This document shows, piece by piece, positions 20,673-32,829 of a stretch of 64,000 bases of DNA. Origin of the DNA: Sepiola atlantica. Its lineage: Eukaryota; Mollusca; Cephalopoda; Sepiida; Sepiolidae. Every line of letters begins with the position of its first letter. The stretch's first letter is position 1. A program made the position numbers and the translations under genes. The notes beneath the pieces were generated by a model. That model was not told where the DNA came from and searched no databases. It saw nothing but the letters and a program-made list of their open reading frames with translations. Where the stretch lies: contig OY744517.1 of assembly GCA_963556195.1 (NCBI GenBank), forward strand, positions 86,877,714 to 86,941,713, read 5' to 3'.

Positions 20673-21124
20673 TTTTTTTTTATTGTTACACTTCTGCCTA
20701 CGCAGGAGTGAGGGGGGGAAAGAGAGGACTATGGGGCGATTTTTAAAAAATCAACTTTATTATGTAGTTATTTGAAAAGAAATCAATGTAATATGTAGTA
20801 CTTTAACTTTTGTAAATACTATTCCGATGTGACCTATTTGTGTTCGGTCGGATGTTGACAAATTCTAATCCATTCATTTCTATTTCTTCCGTGCAACGCC
20901 GGAGACGAGTCCAGCGAGTAATAAATAATATTAAAATTATGAAGAGTAACCGAGTCGGTGGTTTTCATTAAAATTAATCTCTTTGGCTTCATGTTGAGCA
21001 CTATAATCAGGGGATCAGAAAAATAAATATATATCATTTGCATGTAATGAAATTTAACGGAATTAAAATATTTCTCAGTGATTATCCGTAGTTCGATCAT
21101 GCGTGAAATACCATTTAATGCTAT

Positions 21125-22230
21125 TTACATTTTGGGGCCGTTAACCTCGCATTGTAATTGCTGGTCGGTCTGAATAGATCTCCTGGGATCGATAATTTGC
21201 CCTACGTGCTGTATTTGAGGCTGTTGCACATTTTTGTACCATTGCTGAAGGTTTTATTTAACACTTTGTGTGGGAACGGGTCAATACATCAGTACTGTAA
21301 CAAATCTGTGGGCTTGCGCATCGGTGCCTTGAAGGGTGTACCCCTACAGGGACCCTTGAACTGGACTGACGGGCCTTGCAAGCTACTCGGCGTCTGGTTT
21401 GGTCCTGATCTTCAGCTGGGGAAAAATTGGTCGGAAGTATTGAAAGTGATTCAGACGGAAGCTGATCTGTGGATCCGTAGAAATCTTTCATTAAAAGGAA
21501 GATCGAAAGTATGTGTTTCACACCTCTACCCGATCATCTTATATCGCCTATCAGTGCGTTCACTTCCGTCGGATACACTGTTTGAATTGCAGTGGGCTCT
21601 TTTCAAGTTTTTATCGCTTGATAGGTCCTCTAAGGTTCGTCGTGAGATCTGTTATCTACGTCCTTCTGAAGGCAGTCTGGGTATGCCAAGCATTGAGATT
21701 CGTCCACATACGCTTCGGCTATACTACCTGGATCGAATGTGTACACCAGTTGAGGGAAACAGTGGCTTCTGGAAGAAAGACACTAAGAAAGCCTTTCCGG
21801 TTTTGAAAAGTGTTCACTTGGATGAGGGGGAAGCACACAGGTTGCCCTGAAGCGAGTGCTCATTTTATTGCGAGCGTCGACGGGCTTTGAAGTTTCTCTT
21901 ATGGGTGAAATAAAGCCTCTCTGATACCCAGCTGTTGTCGTGAAAGGCATTGTATCGGGTTATGGTGAGTGGATCTGTTCCAGATGATAAGATTGAGAGG
22001 CTCAGTTTGTCATGGGGAAAGCTACACTCAATCTGGCCTTGGGCGCCTGGGCTAAAGTGTTCGATAATGATGAGGCAACTCTGGCCTGGCTGATTATTAG
22101 AAATGGTCTCTGGGTCGGCAAGAAGCTTCATTCAGCTGGCATTAGGAGTTCGCCTATTTGTGTTCATTGGGATGACGAATACAGATTGTTAGTCACGCCT
22201 TTCTTTATTGCTGCATCGTTGTGCCGCTGA
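21125..22230 (+). pseudogene. L1/Tx1-like LINE ORF2 remnant with internal deletion
   Basis: The 230-codon frame at 21158-21850 starts inside the RT fingers (RSPGIDNLPYVLYLRLL). It then jumps to the RT C-terminal region with CKLLGVWFGPDLQLGKNWSE, LWIRRNLSLKGRSKVCVSHLYPIILYRL and WALFKFL. The palm with the YxDD box is missing between about residues 45 and 75, so an in-frame deletion has removed the catalytic centre. After a stop at 21850, frames at 21880-22230 continue the C-terminal part (ATLAWLIIRNGLWVGKKLHSAGI, then ICVHWDDEYR, a likely remnant of the terminal CCHC-like region). The roughly 580 bp downstream, to about 22810, may be its 3' UTR. Confidence 0.82.
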
Positions 22231-23454
22231 TTAAGCTATTTGCAGGTCTCATGGCCTACATACTAAACGTAACATCTTTCGACCTGGAACCTATTAATGT
22301 ATGTAGCAATTGGTCTTAGTTTTGTGTTTTACTGCTTACTAGCATTGTTAAGAAGTGTGATATGGAAGACACATATGACAATAGTCTATGAAGGTGAGAC
22401 TTTCGCTACCACCGACCTTTTTTGAATTTTCAAATATCGTCTGAAGATTCACATTAGGACCGAGAAGGCGAAACTCCCTTCGGTAGATTTTGGTGAAAGG
22501 TGAATGACAATTGTACAATTGTGTCGAGTGAGACTAGAGTGGTACTTGGACGTGGCTTAGGCAAAGGATTTCGGGTTGGCTAGTTTAGGGACCTTTTTGG
22601 TTATTATTTAGTTCATAACTTAGTTAGTGCATGAATGATTTCATAAGGCCCAGCTTTATTTTAGTACTTGCAACCCCTCCTGTTTAAGTTTTGTTTTTAA
22701 TTCCCCAACCCTTTCCCCAATTAGGTGACAGATAGCCTGATTTGTCAGAGATACAGGTCACCTTTCGAGATTTTCGAAAGAAGTGATAATAATAAAGTGT
22801 TCGGGCCTGCATTATGTTTCAACTGGCAAATCTGCAAATCTGCCACAGATTAGAAATGGTTTATGGTGCATGAATGTAGTATGAATGTGGTATTTTGGTG
22901 AATGGTGTCACGAATGAAACTAGCCAAGTTAGATCAGTCAGTATATGTAAGTGAAGACCGATCTTTATCCGCCCCCTTTTTGGCCTTGTGCCGCATTTTT
23001 GTGATTTTTATTATGAAATAAATATTCTTTCTTAGCCACAAGAGACACTGTCAACAACTCATCCACGTTACTTGGACCGACCACAAAACTTCTCTCTTCG
23101 CCTGCAATCTTCTTGCCGAGCGCACAGACTCTGGTGGTAGCAATACCCAAGGATCCAACATGGATACGGCTGCACGCGGACTTAATGTAAAACACATGGT
23201 CTAACTTAATCATGTGTGTACATTAACGCATTCTCATATATTAACTCGTTTCCTTTCCTTACAAACAGGATATTCATCCTATTCTTTATATATGAACTTT
23301 CTCTCTTCCCTACTAACGGGACATTTATTTAATACCGCGTGGACTCTCTAACCTTTTGTCTTCGTCCATATTCATTTACTAACACCCTTCCCTTTTATTT
23401 GCACCACAACGAAGATGACTCAATAACGTTGTTTTAAGTACCAAAAAGTAAACA
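22231..23454. other. probable LINE 3' UTR, then unassigned sequence
   Basis: 22231-22810 follows the LINE and may be its untranslated tail. 22960-23215 has an open minus-strand frame with no recognised domain and an LTR-like composition ending ATCCAACA. Neither can be assigned firmly. Confidence 0.35.
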
Positions 23455-23990
23455 ATCTTTTTTCTTCTTCAAATTTAAGGGAACAGTTTTTTTGTGTTTT
23501 TTTAAGTTTGACTGTTAATTTGTTTTTAATATTCTCTCTTAAGTCGGAAAAATATTGTTTGTTTACTTTGAACAAACATTTTCTAATTACGGTTCTAATT
23601 TAATGTTATGCAGTTTGTTATTATGTCCAAAAAATTCAAATTTCAAAGAAAAAAGTCATTTGTTTTTATTTAAGATTTCGTCCGAACATCTTTGTAAACA
23701 AACAATTTTTTTCAGACTTAATATGGAATATTAAAAAAAACTGAGAGTTTATTTTGGCAAATATCTTTTTAGATACATATTCGGATTTCTGAAAGTTGAG
23801 ACTAAATCCGTTTCATTTTTTATTTCAAATAATACCATAAGAAATATTTCAGATACTTCGGACTGACGGATCCAGATTGCCTGAATGCCGATCGGAATCA
23901 GATGTTGCTTAAACAACGAGCATAGATCGCCTGAATAGAGAATCAGCAGCAGCAGTGGTCGTGCCTAGTTGAGCTGACGTACATAATTAG
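23455..23990 (-). repeat. dispersed repeat D, copy 2 (inverted)
   Basis: Reverse complement matches 18594-18985 and is about 140 bp longer, because it carries extra sequence in the AT-rich half. Confidence 0.65.
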
Positions 23991-24043
23991 TAAAACCTTA
24001 GTTAGGTTAGTTCCAAACTAACTAGTATAAAACAAACAGGCAA

Positions 24044-24110
24044 AAGTACCAGTTCTAAATAAGATACTGACATAACCGGCATGTCAGTATCTTATTTAGA
24101 ACTGGTACTT
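24044..24110. repeat. perfect 30-bp hairpin with 7-nt loop
   Basis: The arms at 24044-24073 and 24081-24110 are exact reverse complements, starting AAGTACCAGTTCTAAATAAG. The loop is AACCGGC. There are no mismatches, unlike the older inverted repeats nearby, so it is either recent or maintained. Confidence 0.9.
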
Positions 24111-24252
24111 ATGAATAAACATATCTATCTTCTAATCCTTTGGCCAGATGCGGCAAGACTGCTTGAAGGGCATGAAATAGATAGTTTCAGCGGTGCGCTG
24201 GAAGCCGCTTTAGTTGTTGTCCCTTACTTAAAATTACATAGACTCACTTTAA

Positions 24253-24520
24253 ACAATTGAAGAGTTCGAATGCAAAACGCGATAAACGCCATTTTCAAAA
24301 TTATGAAACTATCACTATAAAAAGCGTTGCATTTACACACTCGACCACATCCAAAAATCATGTTTTACATAATATGATACCGGCATTATTTAGTTTTGTT
24401 ATCAATTAACATAAGCTTCTAGTCAAAGGCTAGATTTAATATATTCGCCATTTTATTGTTTCATGTCTCAATTTAAACGAATTGGATTTATCGCGTTTTG
24501 CATTCGAACTTTTCAATTGT
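24253..24520. mobile_element. MITE-like element with 34-bp TIRs
   Basis: The left arm ACAATTGAAGAGTTCGAATG continues to 24286. Its reverse complement ends at 24520 with one mismatch in 34. Length is 268 bp with an AT-rich non-coding interior. The target duplication is ambiguous. Confidence 0.72.
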
Positions 24521-24684
24521 AGTTTAGTCCACTAGCCCTCTGAATGGATCCGCTCTGGCAAATATAGTTTGCAGTACTACTGCCTCTGGCAGAGTTTAAT
24601 AAAGCTGAGAGATAATCCAATTATATCGTCAGAACAATATTACTACAATTTATCAAACATTTTGCATTCCTTATCATTTTTATA

Positions 24685-25250
24685 ATGGCTAATTTACTTT
24701 GCCAGGATAAACTTACAATAGATCCCAACTTGTCTGACGCCGAACTGGAATATCCTCGCTGGAGAACAACTTATATAAATTTCTTGCATACGTACTGTGA
24801 TCAAAAGATTAATAAGATGTTTTATCACATTAAATATGTCTCGACACGAATTTATGAATATTACACAGATTCATCTTCCTACGAGAAAAAAATGGATGAA
24901 ATCTATGTCAAAAAATGAAATAGTCTCGCAACACTTATTAGCTATAAGGTATCAACTGCTCTCAGTATCAATTGATCGATTCTAGCAAGCCTTAAAACAA
25001 TGCACACATCTTACATAGTTTTATTAAGTACCCATCAAATAGTATCAACCTGAATTAATATAAGATGCGATCTTAAACAGGCTACACCCTACAAAGATTT
25101 AACAAAGAACACTAAACAACAACTACTTAACATTAGAGTAAGCATTATCAGACAAGGTTATTTAATTTATCAAAATTCTGAAACTTACAATATAGTTGCA
25201 GTAATATCTGAGGCTTTACTATTGTACCCCACTCCCTACCACGACTTCAT
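24685..25250 (+). pseudogene. Gypsy-type gag remnant
   Basis: The frame starting MANLLCQDKLTIDPNLSDAE carries the N-terminal signature of a Gypsy gag found in many invertebrate elements, an LDIDPNxPDAExxFxxW-type block. After a frameshift near 24910 the text KNEIVSQHLLAIRYQ resembles the following gag segment (NEIYARHLLATRKQ type). Beyond 24985 only decayed frames remain. Integrase-like sequence of the same type follows at 25660, so both probably come from one deleted element. Confidence 0.65.
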
Positions 25251-25659
25251 CGCATGAAACACTAGGTTTTAAAATCGGTATCTTTTACTTTACTCCGCAG
25301 AGTCGTGAACGGAGTAAAAAAAACGAATGAGAAAGTGTTTAAAAACATAAATATGCAACAAGTAAAGGCGGCCTACGTCGAGAATAGATATTTTCCTACG
25401 TAGCTATGAGATTTGTTTGTATTTTTATGTAGTATACATGGGTTTTTATCAGATGCATAAAAAAATTCTTGTTTTTTTTTTTTACACAAAAAGAAAATGG
25501 CGGCTGGTCATTATTCTCTTACATACCTCCCTTCGATCGCCATCTTTGATTTTGCGATGTTGGTGTGACGAATAATTTAATTTCTAATAAATACCACTTC
25601 GAACGGGTTAAAAATATCTGGAAATATCAGCCTTAACTAAACATTTTTTTTCAGCAAGG

Positions 25660-26105
25660 ATAAGACTCATGAAATATCATCATGCTCTACAAATTCTTTA
25701 CCTTTGGCAAACTTGGGTGCTAGTCGAAAGTTTGCTTGAGAAAGCTATAACTTGTGCTTTGTCATTGGCTGTACTCAGCTTCTATCCATCACTTCTAATA
25801 AAATCAAGACTAGCGAATGAGCGCTTAAAGTGCTCATTGATATGTGTAGCACTGAGAAATTTATTGATGCAAAATGTGTCAGAATAACAAAGTGGAAAAC
25901 TTATCCATGCCTAAACAAAATGCAGCATTTTCCATACTCGTTTTATCTTTGGGATGTATCTTCTACAACAGTGATGATACAAGCTCTTTACTCACTTTTT
26001 GCCGTCTTTGGATTGCCAGCCTATATTTACTCCAACAGAAGGTTTTCCTTTATGGCATAACAAGAGAACTCTATATAACACAGAAGGTCACGTCCAGTGT
26101 GAGGT
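25660..26105 (+). pseudogene. Gypsy-type integrase remnant
   Basis: The frame at 25830-26060 reads through TTVMIQALYSLFAVFGLPAY followed by IYSNRRFSFM. This matches the integrase catalytic core, where the second catalytic aspartate normally lies in a HSDRGxxF motif. Here it is decayed to YSNRR, so the acidic residue is lost. The adjacent frame ends in text resembling the NPEGNGQCER block. Frameshifts occur near 25870 and 26050. RT and RNase H, expected between gag and integrase, are absent. Confidence 0.6.
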
Positions 26106-26634
26106 AAGGTAAGGTAAGATATTGCTTAATGGCACATCAACCCTAAGGGTTATTTCATGCCATGAATGTAGAAGGAAATATCCTTCATTACCAAAATTGA
26201 CAAGAAAATACTGTTTTTCTGTGAGACTTCGAACCGAGTATGGACAAATCAGAACCCTAGACTACAATGGAAGAAAATGCTGACACTTTTGAAGTGGTTC
26301 TGAAGGTAGCAAATCATGCCCTTCTTTCTCACCAAATAGACTATCACTAAATCTTGTTTAAAACCGTCTGACGATAAGGAGAAGAAAGTGTACACTCCCA
26401 CATATCCTTCAGAAGGCGAATAAGTGATTGGACAAAACAAATCAAGCTGAAATGAGACCGAGAAAGAATTTCAGAATACACATGGCAATCCACAGCAACA
26501 GGCTGACGGAACCAAAAGAATTCCAGCTCGTTTGAGAGACTTATTCCCTCTGGAATAATGGCGTAGAAGAATGTGGTATAATCTACTACTTTTCTCAATT
26601 GATCCATCCTACTCGATATATTTCACTGTACTAC
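26106..26634. other. no recognised features
   Basis: Begins with a short GGTAA tandem run (26101-26118). Frames on the minus strand at 26249-26607 show no family motif. Confidence 0.35.
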
Positions 26635-26825
26635 TGTTACATACTCCTCTAGTTACTCGTACCTTTTCTTCTTCGTCGTGGAGGGATGTTGTCTCGATGT
26701 CGTCCAGGGGTTGAGTTCTCTCCTCATTTCGGGACTGCTGTGGAACATCACCAAACCAAACCAAACTATCCTCACACATACGTCCACTCAACATGCGTCC
26801 GGCCTCACAGGGGCATTATCCAACA
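26635..26825. mobile_element. solo LTR, family B copy 2 (internally deleted, 191 bp)
   Basis: It begins TGTTACATAC and ends ATTATCCAACA. The target CTAC is duplicated at 26631-26634 and 26826-26829. It aligns with both ends of the 795-bp LTR at 5866-6660 but lacks roughly 500 bp from the middle. The junction is near ACATCACC/AACCAAAC, around 26753. Intact ends and duplication show that the deletion did not involve the termini. Confidence 0.8.
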
Positions 26826-27700
26826 CTACCACTTTCAGCAAAGTTTATAATGCTTAAAGATAAGCCAATTTCTTTTTAAAGAAATTTATTGTGCATTAAT
26901 CTGATCCAAACTGAAATTGTATCAAACTTTTTGAAAATCGCTATGATGTTAAATTTTAAAACCTTGTATTCTTTATAAAATATTTGATTGATTCAATGAA
27001 TGCTGAAAATTACATCCAAATTTAATGATTCTTTAATCTTTGTTAAATAAAAATGAACACAAATGAATAGTTCTCTAGCATGTGTGTGTGTGGGAGGGTG
27101 TGCTGGTATGGATGTACACTTTTGTTCAATGTCAGGGTAATGTTAACTACAAGTTGCTTCTATGTTAAAAGAAATTTTCGTTTGATAGATTGACTATGGT
27201 GAACAGCACTTTACCACTCTTGTACCGAAATATCTCGTATCTTAACTCAAAAACATCTCCCGCTGTTGAATTTTATTCATTATTTTCGTGCTTCTTTGTT
27301 ATCAGACACGATAACTATGTGTACACATAATTGGACAATTTGTATTCTATGACACTCATCGTTATCAGAATAAATAGAGTGTTGTTTATCATGTGACTGT
27401 TTTTTGGAGGTGAGAGTGGATAATTTTTGGAAAAACATACTTAGCCATTATTGGTAATAGATGATTTTTTTAAATTTTTGTTCATCCCTATTTCCACGGA
27501 CCATAAAATGTTTAGAAATTTAAGCACAGTTTTATTACCTTATCGTTCACAAAAGTGATTCAATCTAAATTAATAGTCAATATTCCATTAGTTTTTAAGT
27601 AAAAGTAATATTTAAAAAAATAAAGTTAAGTAACTATTAAACTGGCCAGGTTTCTTACAATTTTATTCAATGCACTATTTATTACAGTTCATGTCAAGCA
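26826..27700. other. no gene recognised
   Basis: 26950-27040 resembles 652-735. The rest is AT-rich, unassigned sequence. Confidence 0.4.
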
Positions 27701-27702
27701 TT

Positions 27703-27790
27703 GCCCCATGATGCAACGGTTAAATGCATTGATTAGCAATCATTTTTCTTTGAAATTTACTGGAAATTGATGGTTCAATCCTTACTACAG
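27703..27790 (+). mobile_element. decayed tRNA-SINE head
   Basis: A-box-like ATGATGCAACGGTTAAATGC and B-box GATGGTTCAATCCTTA, separated by more than normal tRNA spacing because of an insertion. It is directly followed by an 18-bp tandem array. Confidence 0.45.
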
Positions 27791-27794
27791 GCGA

Positions 27795-27931
27795 TTATAA
27801 TTAAAAATAACATAATAATTAAAAATAACATAATAATTAAAAATAACATAATAATTAAAAATCACATAATAATTAAAAATAACATAATAATTAAAAATAA
27901 CATAATAATTAAAAATAACATAATAATTAAC
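27795..27931. repeat. 18-bp tandem repeat
   Basis: About seven and a half near-identical copies of ATAATTAAAAATAACATA. One copy has a C in place of A. The period is a multiple of three, so it reads as a repeated IIIKNN-type hexapeptide, which is an artefact. Confidence 0.93.
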
Positions 27932-28009
27932 ACTTCTTCAGTTGTTGTTGACAAGTACAATCTACTCCCATGTATTAAATAAATGCTTCAGTTCGAAATT
28001 CTATATAGA

Positions 28010-28130
28010 TTCTCAAGTTCGAAAAGATTTTCCTGAAGAAGGTCGAATGTTACATCGGCCGAAACGTGAAAATAACAATTAAGATCAGAATAGTAGTCCA
28101 AATAATCAAAATTATCAATCCTCATCTATA
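28010..28130 (+). repeat. dispersed repeat H, copy 1
   Basis: Contains CCTGAAGAAGGTCG, CGGCCGAAACG and a terminal ATCAATCCTCATCT. The same order occurs in both arms of 58369-58630 and at 60168-60300, and the 3' part occurs near 43575-43620. Probably a retroelement end. It superficially resembles a hammerhead core but lacks the required pairing. Confidence 0.6.
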
Positions 28131-30080
28131 AACATATGAAAAATCAAGTAATTTTCACATATAAATAATTGTCATTGCTGCTGTTCAATAAAGGCTCACC
28201 ATTGTCACACCTTTCATGTTTATTGCATAGTTACAGGGTTTTTTTTTCAAGAAACAAATGCACCGTCACTTGTTCAAAGAAGCTGATTGAAATTGTCTGG
28301 TGATCCTGTCACGAACAGTCTTCCATATTAGTACAGCAAGCTTCAATAGTTCTGCAAAGAATACATCAACAAACTTGTCCACGTCTAAACACCCATTAAA
28401 AACTGCTTATGGCACAAATGAATCAATCATAAACAACATTCGTTAGTGTGCTGTTTATATATTTATCGATAGAATTTTCTCTCTTCATGCAATTGCCACA
28501 AAGACCCCGCACGTGTCAAATACAGTGGAAAGACTTATATAATCTTTATCTTGCAGGGGAACTTCACTTTCTAAAACCATTCAACTGCATGCTGATCTAG
28601 TCGCTATGCCAAATAAAGGCTTGCTATGCAATAAAGCCTCACTGAGAAACATATATACTGTCACTTCTCAAAACGGAGGAGCTAATATATCCTCAAGACA
28701 CCCATGATTGGTAAACGAACAAAAAATGTGTTTGAGCTGTGTGGCTTTACGAAAAGTGTATGTTTGAGTAACTTGATTTGCCCTCAAAATAGTATACACA
28801 GCATGTAGCTATTTAATTCAGATAGCTAAATAACTATTATTTTTGTCATATTTGAATTAATCAAAACGATTTGAAACTGATTTTCAGTGTTCAAATATCA
28901 TATTTCTTCCAAAGAAATTATTTCTGAAATTAATTCAAAGAAAAATAATTGCTGTATCTAAAATAATGAATTCATGCATAATCTTGTGGTGAAAAGTGAA
29001 TATTTGTAGATTTCAATAAAAAGCATTTCATGTTTTGAAACACTCTTCTTTTTGTAGAGATCAAAGTTATATTTAAAAATTCTTCTTGTTGAAATTTTGA
29101 AACTGTTTAGAATTTCTTGTTTTAATCTCCTACCTTAGACAAAATATAAGAGATTTGTAACAATAGTATGATAATATTATTAAAAGAATTGCAATAATAC
29201 CATTCAGGATATCCTATATCTCTTGATTTTTGTATTACCTTTGAACAAAAGTGCATCACTTTTATTGCCATAAAAATTAAGATTTTCCATTTTAAGATTT
29301 TAATGCATTTTAATATCAGTTCTTATTTTGGTTTCATACACACACTCACATGACAAAGATTAGTGATCTTACACAACCGCACAAATATCGATAAATATCT
29401 ATATAGATACATACATTACACTTACATGAAGTTTAATCATTTTTTTTTCTGTGAAACATCAGTATTTTTCACAAAGATTCTGTCAAACAGGCAACAATAA
29501 AAACTTTAATTTCAACACTATAAGATAAGATTAAATTTTAAAAGTATACAAAATGAAACGTCTTTAGGTCAATATATATATATATATATATATATATCTC
29601 ATTGTTTTATCTGAATTTGACATGCCACGTTAAAATTGTATTAAGGCCAAACAGTAAATTTCACTAATACCCATGGAACAAGTAACAATTAGTCTACAAT
29701 TGAACACCATGTAGGTTTCTGTACATGGCACAGATATTCCTGTACAGTGCTTATTTGCCTGGGGGAGAGAGTAGGTTGTGTTCTTCGTAATGCAGAAGCT
29801 ACTCAAAACAAACGCATCTGTCGATTTTTGTAATAATTCTGACCGTCATTACGGAACTATCATACATGTTAGATTCAATACAAATATAAGGTAATAAATA
29901 AAAAAAATTAGCTCCAGTGTAAAGATTTAGATCAACATCTATTCTTTATAAAATAGAATTATTTGGTTGATTAACTCTCAGATTGAAGGACGAATGCCAA
30001 AGAGACCTGGCAGAGTTTCCCTTAACTACTGGAAGTCACGGGTCATGAATAGAATTGCTTGATCAACAAATATTTTAAAG
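28131..30080. other. no recognised gene
   Basis: AT-rich intergenic sequence with a short (TA)n at 29572-29598. No coding or RNA signal recognised. Confidence 0.4.
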
Positions 30081-30084
30081 GGTA

Positions 30085-30140
30085 TTAGAGAGAGAGAGAG
30101 AGAGAGGGGTACACACACACACATATATATATATAAATAA

Positions 30141-30188
<48 letters not shown>
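30085..30188. repeat. compound (GA)n-(CA)n-(TA)n microsatellite
   Basis: GA, CA and two TA tracts with an AAATA spacer. Confidence 0.95.
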
Positions 30189-30200
<12 letters not shown>

Positions 30201-30338
30201 CGGCAGCAAGTCATTTATTATACATGTGTCGTTGAAGACCACAGAGTTTTCTTTCTTTGCTATCTTTCTTGTTTATTTCTCGACGTGGCAAGCGATTCGT
30301 CGGTTTTCCGGTGTCAATTGGTGGATTATGGCGCCTAA

Positions 30339-31182
30339 CGTTGTATCTTGGGCCATTTCTTGAGCGCTTTCGCCTCGCGACCATCTTCAGGAGGCTGTGT
30401 CTTATTATTAGTAAAGAGCCATAAAACCATAAATACGGCGTGGCAGTTCACAATTAATACTCGTCATTTTTTAAACATCATAAATCACATAGTTCATATA
30501 TGCATATCTTTAGATTTATCCCTCGCCGTGTAGAGGGTCGCCCTCGATGTCGTCTAGTGGATGAATTCTTTCTTCTTTCCTTCCTGCCGTGAACCACGCC
30601 GTCCGTTGTCTGCAACAAAAGCTTCCTGACCGACTCACCAAACAACAATCTTTTTTTTAACTTTCAATTCTTTTTATTACAAGCGTTAGTTATTTAATCA
30701 GCTGAATGATATTCACTACGTCGAGAGAGAGAGAGAGAGAGCAAATCACTACTTTATCATAGTTACTTAACAATTAATTTCTTAACCATTCATGGAGGGG
30801 GGAAAGGATATCTCTCGCCTGTATTTTCTTAGGTAAATATTTCCCTTATCTGTTGTAGTTTACATGGTAACAATCACGTCTCACCGGTTCACCTTCAAAA
30901 CCCAGACTGGCTAAAACTCGCTTCTCACAAAGAACGAGTTATGTCACGGATCCCTCTATTTCCCACGCAAGGGCCTGTGACGCCACAGAGCCTCTCGCAG
31001 GTGCACATTGACCCTTGATCTGGGATATCGTCACATGGTGAACTTGTCACGTCTGTGATTTCTGACTGTGAGAACAGGCCCCATTCTGCACTCGATTGCC
31101 GGTCCACCCCGCGTTAATTCGCGCAAGTTAAACCAACGATTTCCAACAGATACGTCAATTCCCATAGGGCCATTATCCAACA
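30339..31182. mobile_element. solo LTR, family B copy 3
   Basis: From about 30470 to 31182 it aligns throughout with 5866-6660, including TGTGACGYCACAGARCC, CGCAGGTGCAC, TTGACCCTTGATCTG and the terminal GGCCATTATCCAACA. The 3' end is certain. The 5' end is placed at CGTTGTATC because CTAA then flanks both sides (30335-30338 and 31183-31186). The first 130 bp match copy 1 poorly, so this boundary is tentative. It contains a GA microsatellite near 30724. Confidence 0.72.
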
Positions 31183-31454
31183 CTAACTTCCAATCTCAAG
31201 ATTCATGAAAATAGTTTGGCCAATGTCTTACAATAAATTCACCCATAAAAAATATAAGCATAACAGAGATCAACCATGTAAAACTTGGCCTAATACCGCA
31301 TATTTATAGAAGGAATAATTATGGGAAGATTTCTGGTGTAGTAATTATCATCGGCATGAATTAAATATACTAACAAGCTCCTTCTTACCATTGATCAGTC
31401 TAATCAGATATTCACAGGAGGGACTAACATCCATAAGTGAAAATGGTGGTATGG

Positions 31455-31915
31455 GACCGACCTGTCTTTCCAGTCTTTTCAGATCAATTTACTTTGGGAG
31501 TTGCTGCATTGTAAATACCTCACCGCCTCCAAAACACACGCACTCACCACGACCAAACAAACAAGTCAGTGAGTACCCCACCAACATTAATTCCATTACG
31601 AAAATTAATTCCACCATAATGCATTTCGATTCAGTTGTAAACAAAACAGGCATTTTATTCTTTTGTTAAATTGTAAATTAAAAACAAAGCCCCCCACCAC
31701 TATAAACATACCGCGTTCATGCAAAAAAAGTCAGTGGAGATCCCCCCTCACCCATAAAGTTTTACAAATATTTTTTATACTGTTGATAAAGTCTCAGCAT
31801 TTTAGGTGATCCTTAGCATCTTGAGTGATCCATTCCGGTCAATTTAGTTCTGGGGGTTGCGATTCTTGTTTTTCCTTAATTTTCTTGGGCAATGCCGGAA
31901 CACAGGTTCTGCTAG
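31455..31915 (+). repeat. dispersed repeat E, copy 1, with Helitron-like 3' end
   Basis: Shares with 41355-42115 the segments TTTCCAGTCTTTTCA, CCACCATAATGCATTTCG, CATTTTATTCTTTTGTTAAA and a terminal GGCAATGCCGG hairpin region. It ends TTCTGCTAG followed by T, consistent with a Helitron 3' terminus. No coding content. Confidence 0.6.
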
Positions 31916-32140
31916 TTTTACTATATAATACACAGTGCGTATGTTAATAATGTTACATACTTGGTCTATAGTATGACGCATATGTAATTATTTCAGATAT
32001 AACCTGATAGCTATTAGTTTAGGGTATTTTTGTTAATGTCTTATAATTGTGATTATCATGACCAGAGATTTATATTTACAACAAGAATAAAAATTACTCA
32101 TTAATAATTCTTGTTAACATAACTGCTCTGACTTTACATG

Positions 32141-32476
32141 AGTATTGATTTACTCCTCTCCAGGAGTTAGGCACAAGGCCAGTTTTTATTTTACACCCAC
32201 AAGTAAGATGCGACCCAAGGTCGGTCGGGAAAGTGGGGTTTAAAAATTGCCTGGGCAGCCCCGTCGGTAGGGGCGCCTCAGGCAGTAAGCAATAAACTTA
32301 CTCCTCCCCAAAGAGGGGAGGCGAATCCTGGGAGGGTGGACCTCCTAGAACTGCACAGGACAGACCCATAGACCGGCGTAAATCAAGCCCCAAAGGCCAA
32401 GACAATGCCAGTCTATGGGGTGCAGTATCCATCGGAACAGATACTACACTTTGATCTTAGCCAAAAGGCCAAGAAC
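32141..32476 (-). ncRNA. U2 snRNA-headed repeat, unit 4 (dimer member)
   Basis: On the minus strand the head at 32476 reads GTTCTTGGCCTTTTGGCTAA, then GATCAAAGTGTAGTATCTGT. This is almost exactly the U2 snRNA 5' end through the branch-site segment. The family body follows, with CATAGACYGG/CCGGTCTATG and CCTCCCCTCTTTGGGGAGG hairpins. It lacks a 12-bp piece of the GGCGCC hairpin region present in unit 5. The 3' tail includes CTGGCCTTGTGCCTAACTCC and ends near AATCAATACT at 32141. Confidence 0.85.
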
Positions 32477-32477
32477 A

Positions 32478-32824
32478 GTATTGATTAACTCCTCTCCAGG
32501 AGTTAGGCACAAGGCCAGTTTTTATCTTACTCCCACAAGTAAGATGTGACCCAAGGTCGGGTCGGGAAAGTGGGGTTTAAAAATTGCCGGGGCAGCCCCG
32601 TCGGCATTCCCCGGTAGGGGCGCCTCAGGCAGTAAGCAATAAACTTACTCCTCCCCAAAGAGGGGAGGCGAATCCTGGGAAGGTGGACCTCCTAGAACTG
32701 CACAGGACAGACCCATAGACCGGCGTAAATCAAGCCCCGAAGGCCAAGATAATACCAGTCTATTGGGTGCAGTATCCATCAGAACAGATACTACACTTTG
32801 ATCTTAGCCAAAAGGCCAAGAAAA
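32478..32824 (-). ncRNA. U2 snRNA-headed repeat, unit 5 (dimer member)
   Basis: The minus-strand head begins TTCTTGGCCTTTTGGCTAAG at 32823 and keeps ATCAAAGTGTAGTATCTGTT. Body and tail match unit 4, including the CTGGCCTTGTGCC tail not seen in units 1-3. Its tail runs straight into the head of unit 4. The GTGTAGTAT motifs of units 4 and 5 lie 347 bp apart. GATACTGCAC replaces GATACTACAC and still pairs with GTGTAGTATC through a G-U wobble. The sequence upstream of the head (AGTAATTGAGTAG) weakly resembles the tail junction of unit 4. Confidence 0.87.
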
Positions 32825-32829
32825 GTAAT

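Noticed and set aside
27767..27982. Lys/Asn/Ile repeat protein.
   Set aside because: Product of an 18-bp tandem repeat with no other coding signal.
28035..28075. CCTGAAGAAGGTCG...CGGCCGAAACG resembles a hammerhead core (CUGANGA...GAAAC); the same pattern occurs at 58430 and 58545.
   Set aside because: The first stem II pair is not formed because of an extra A, and no NUH triplet can pair with the sequence after GAAAC. It is repeat H, and the similarity is superficial.
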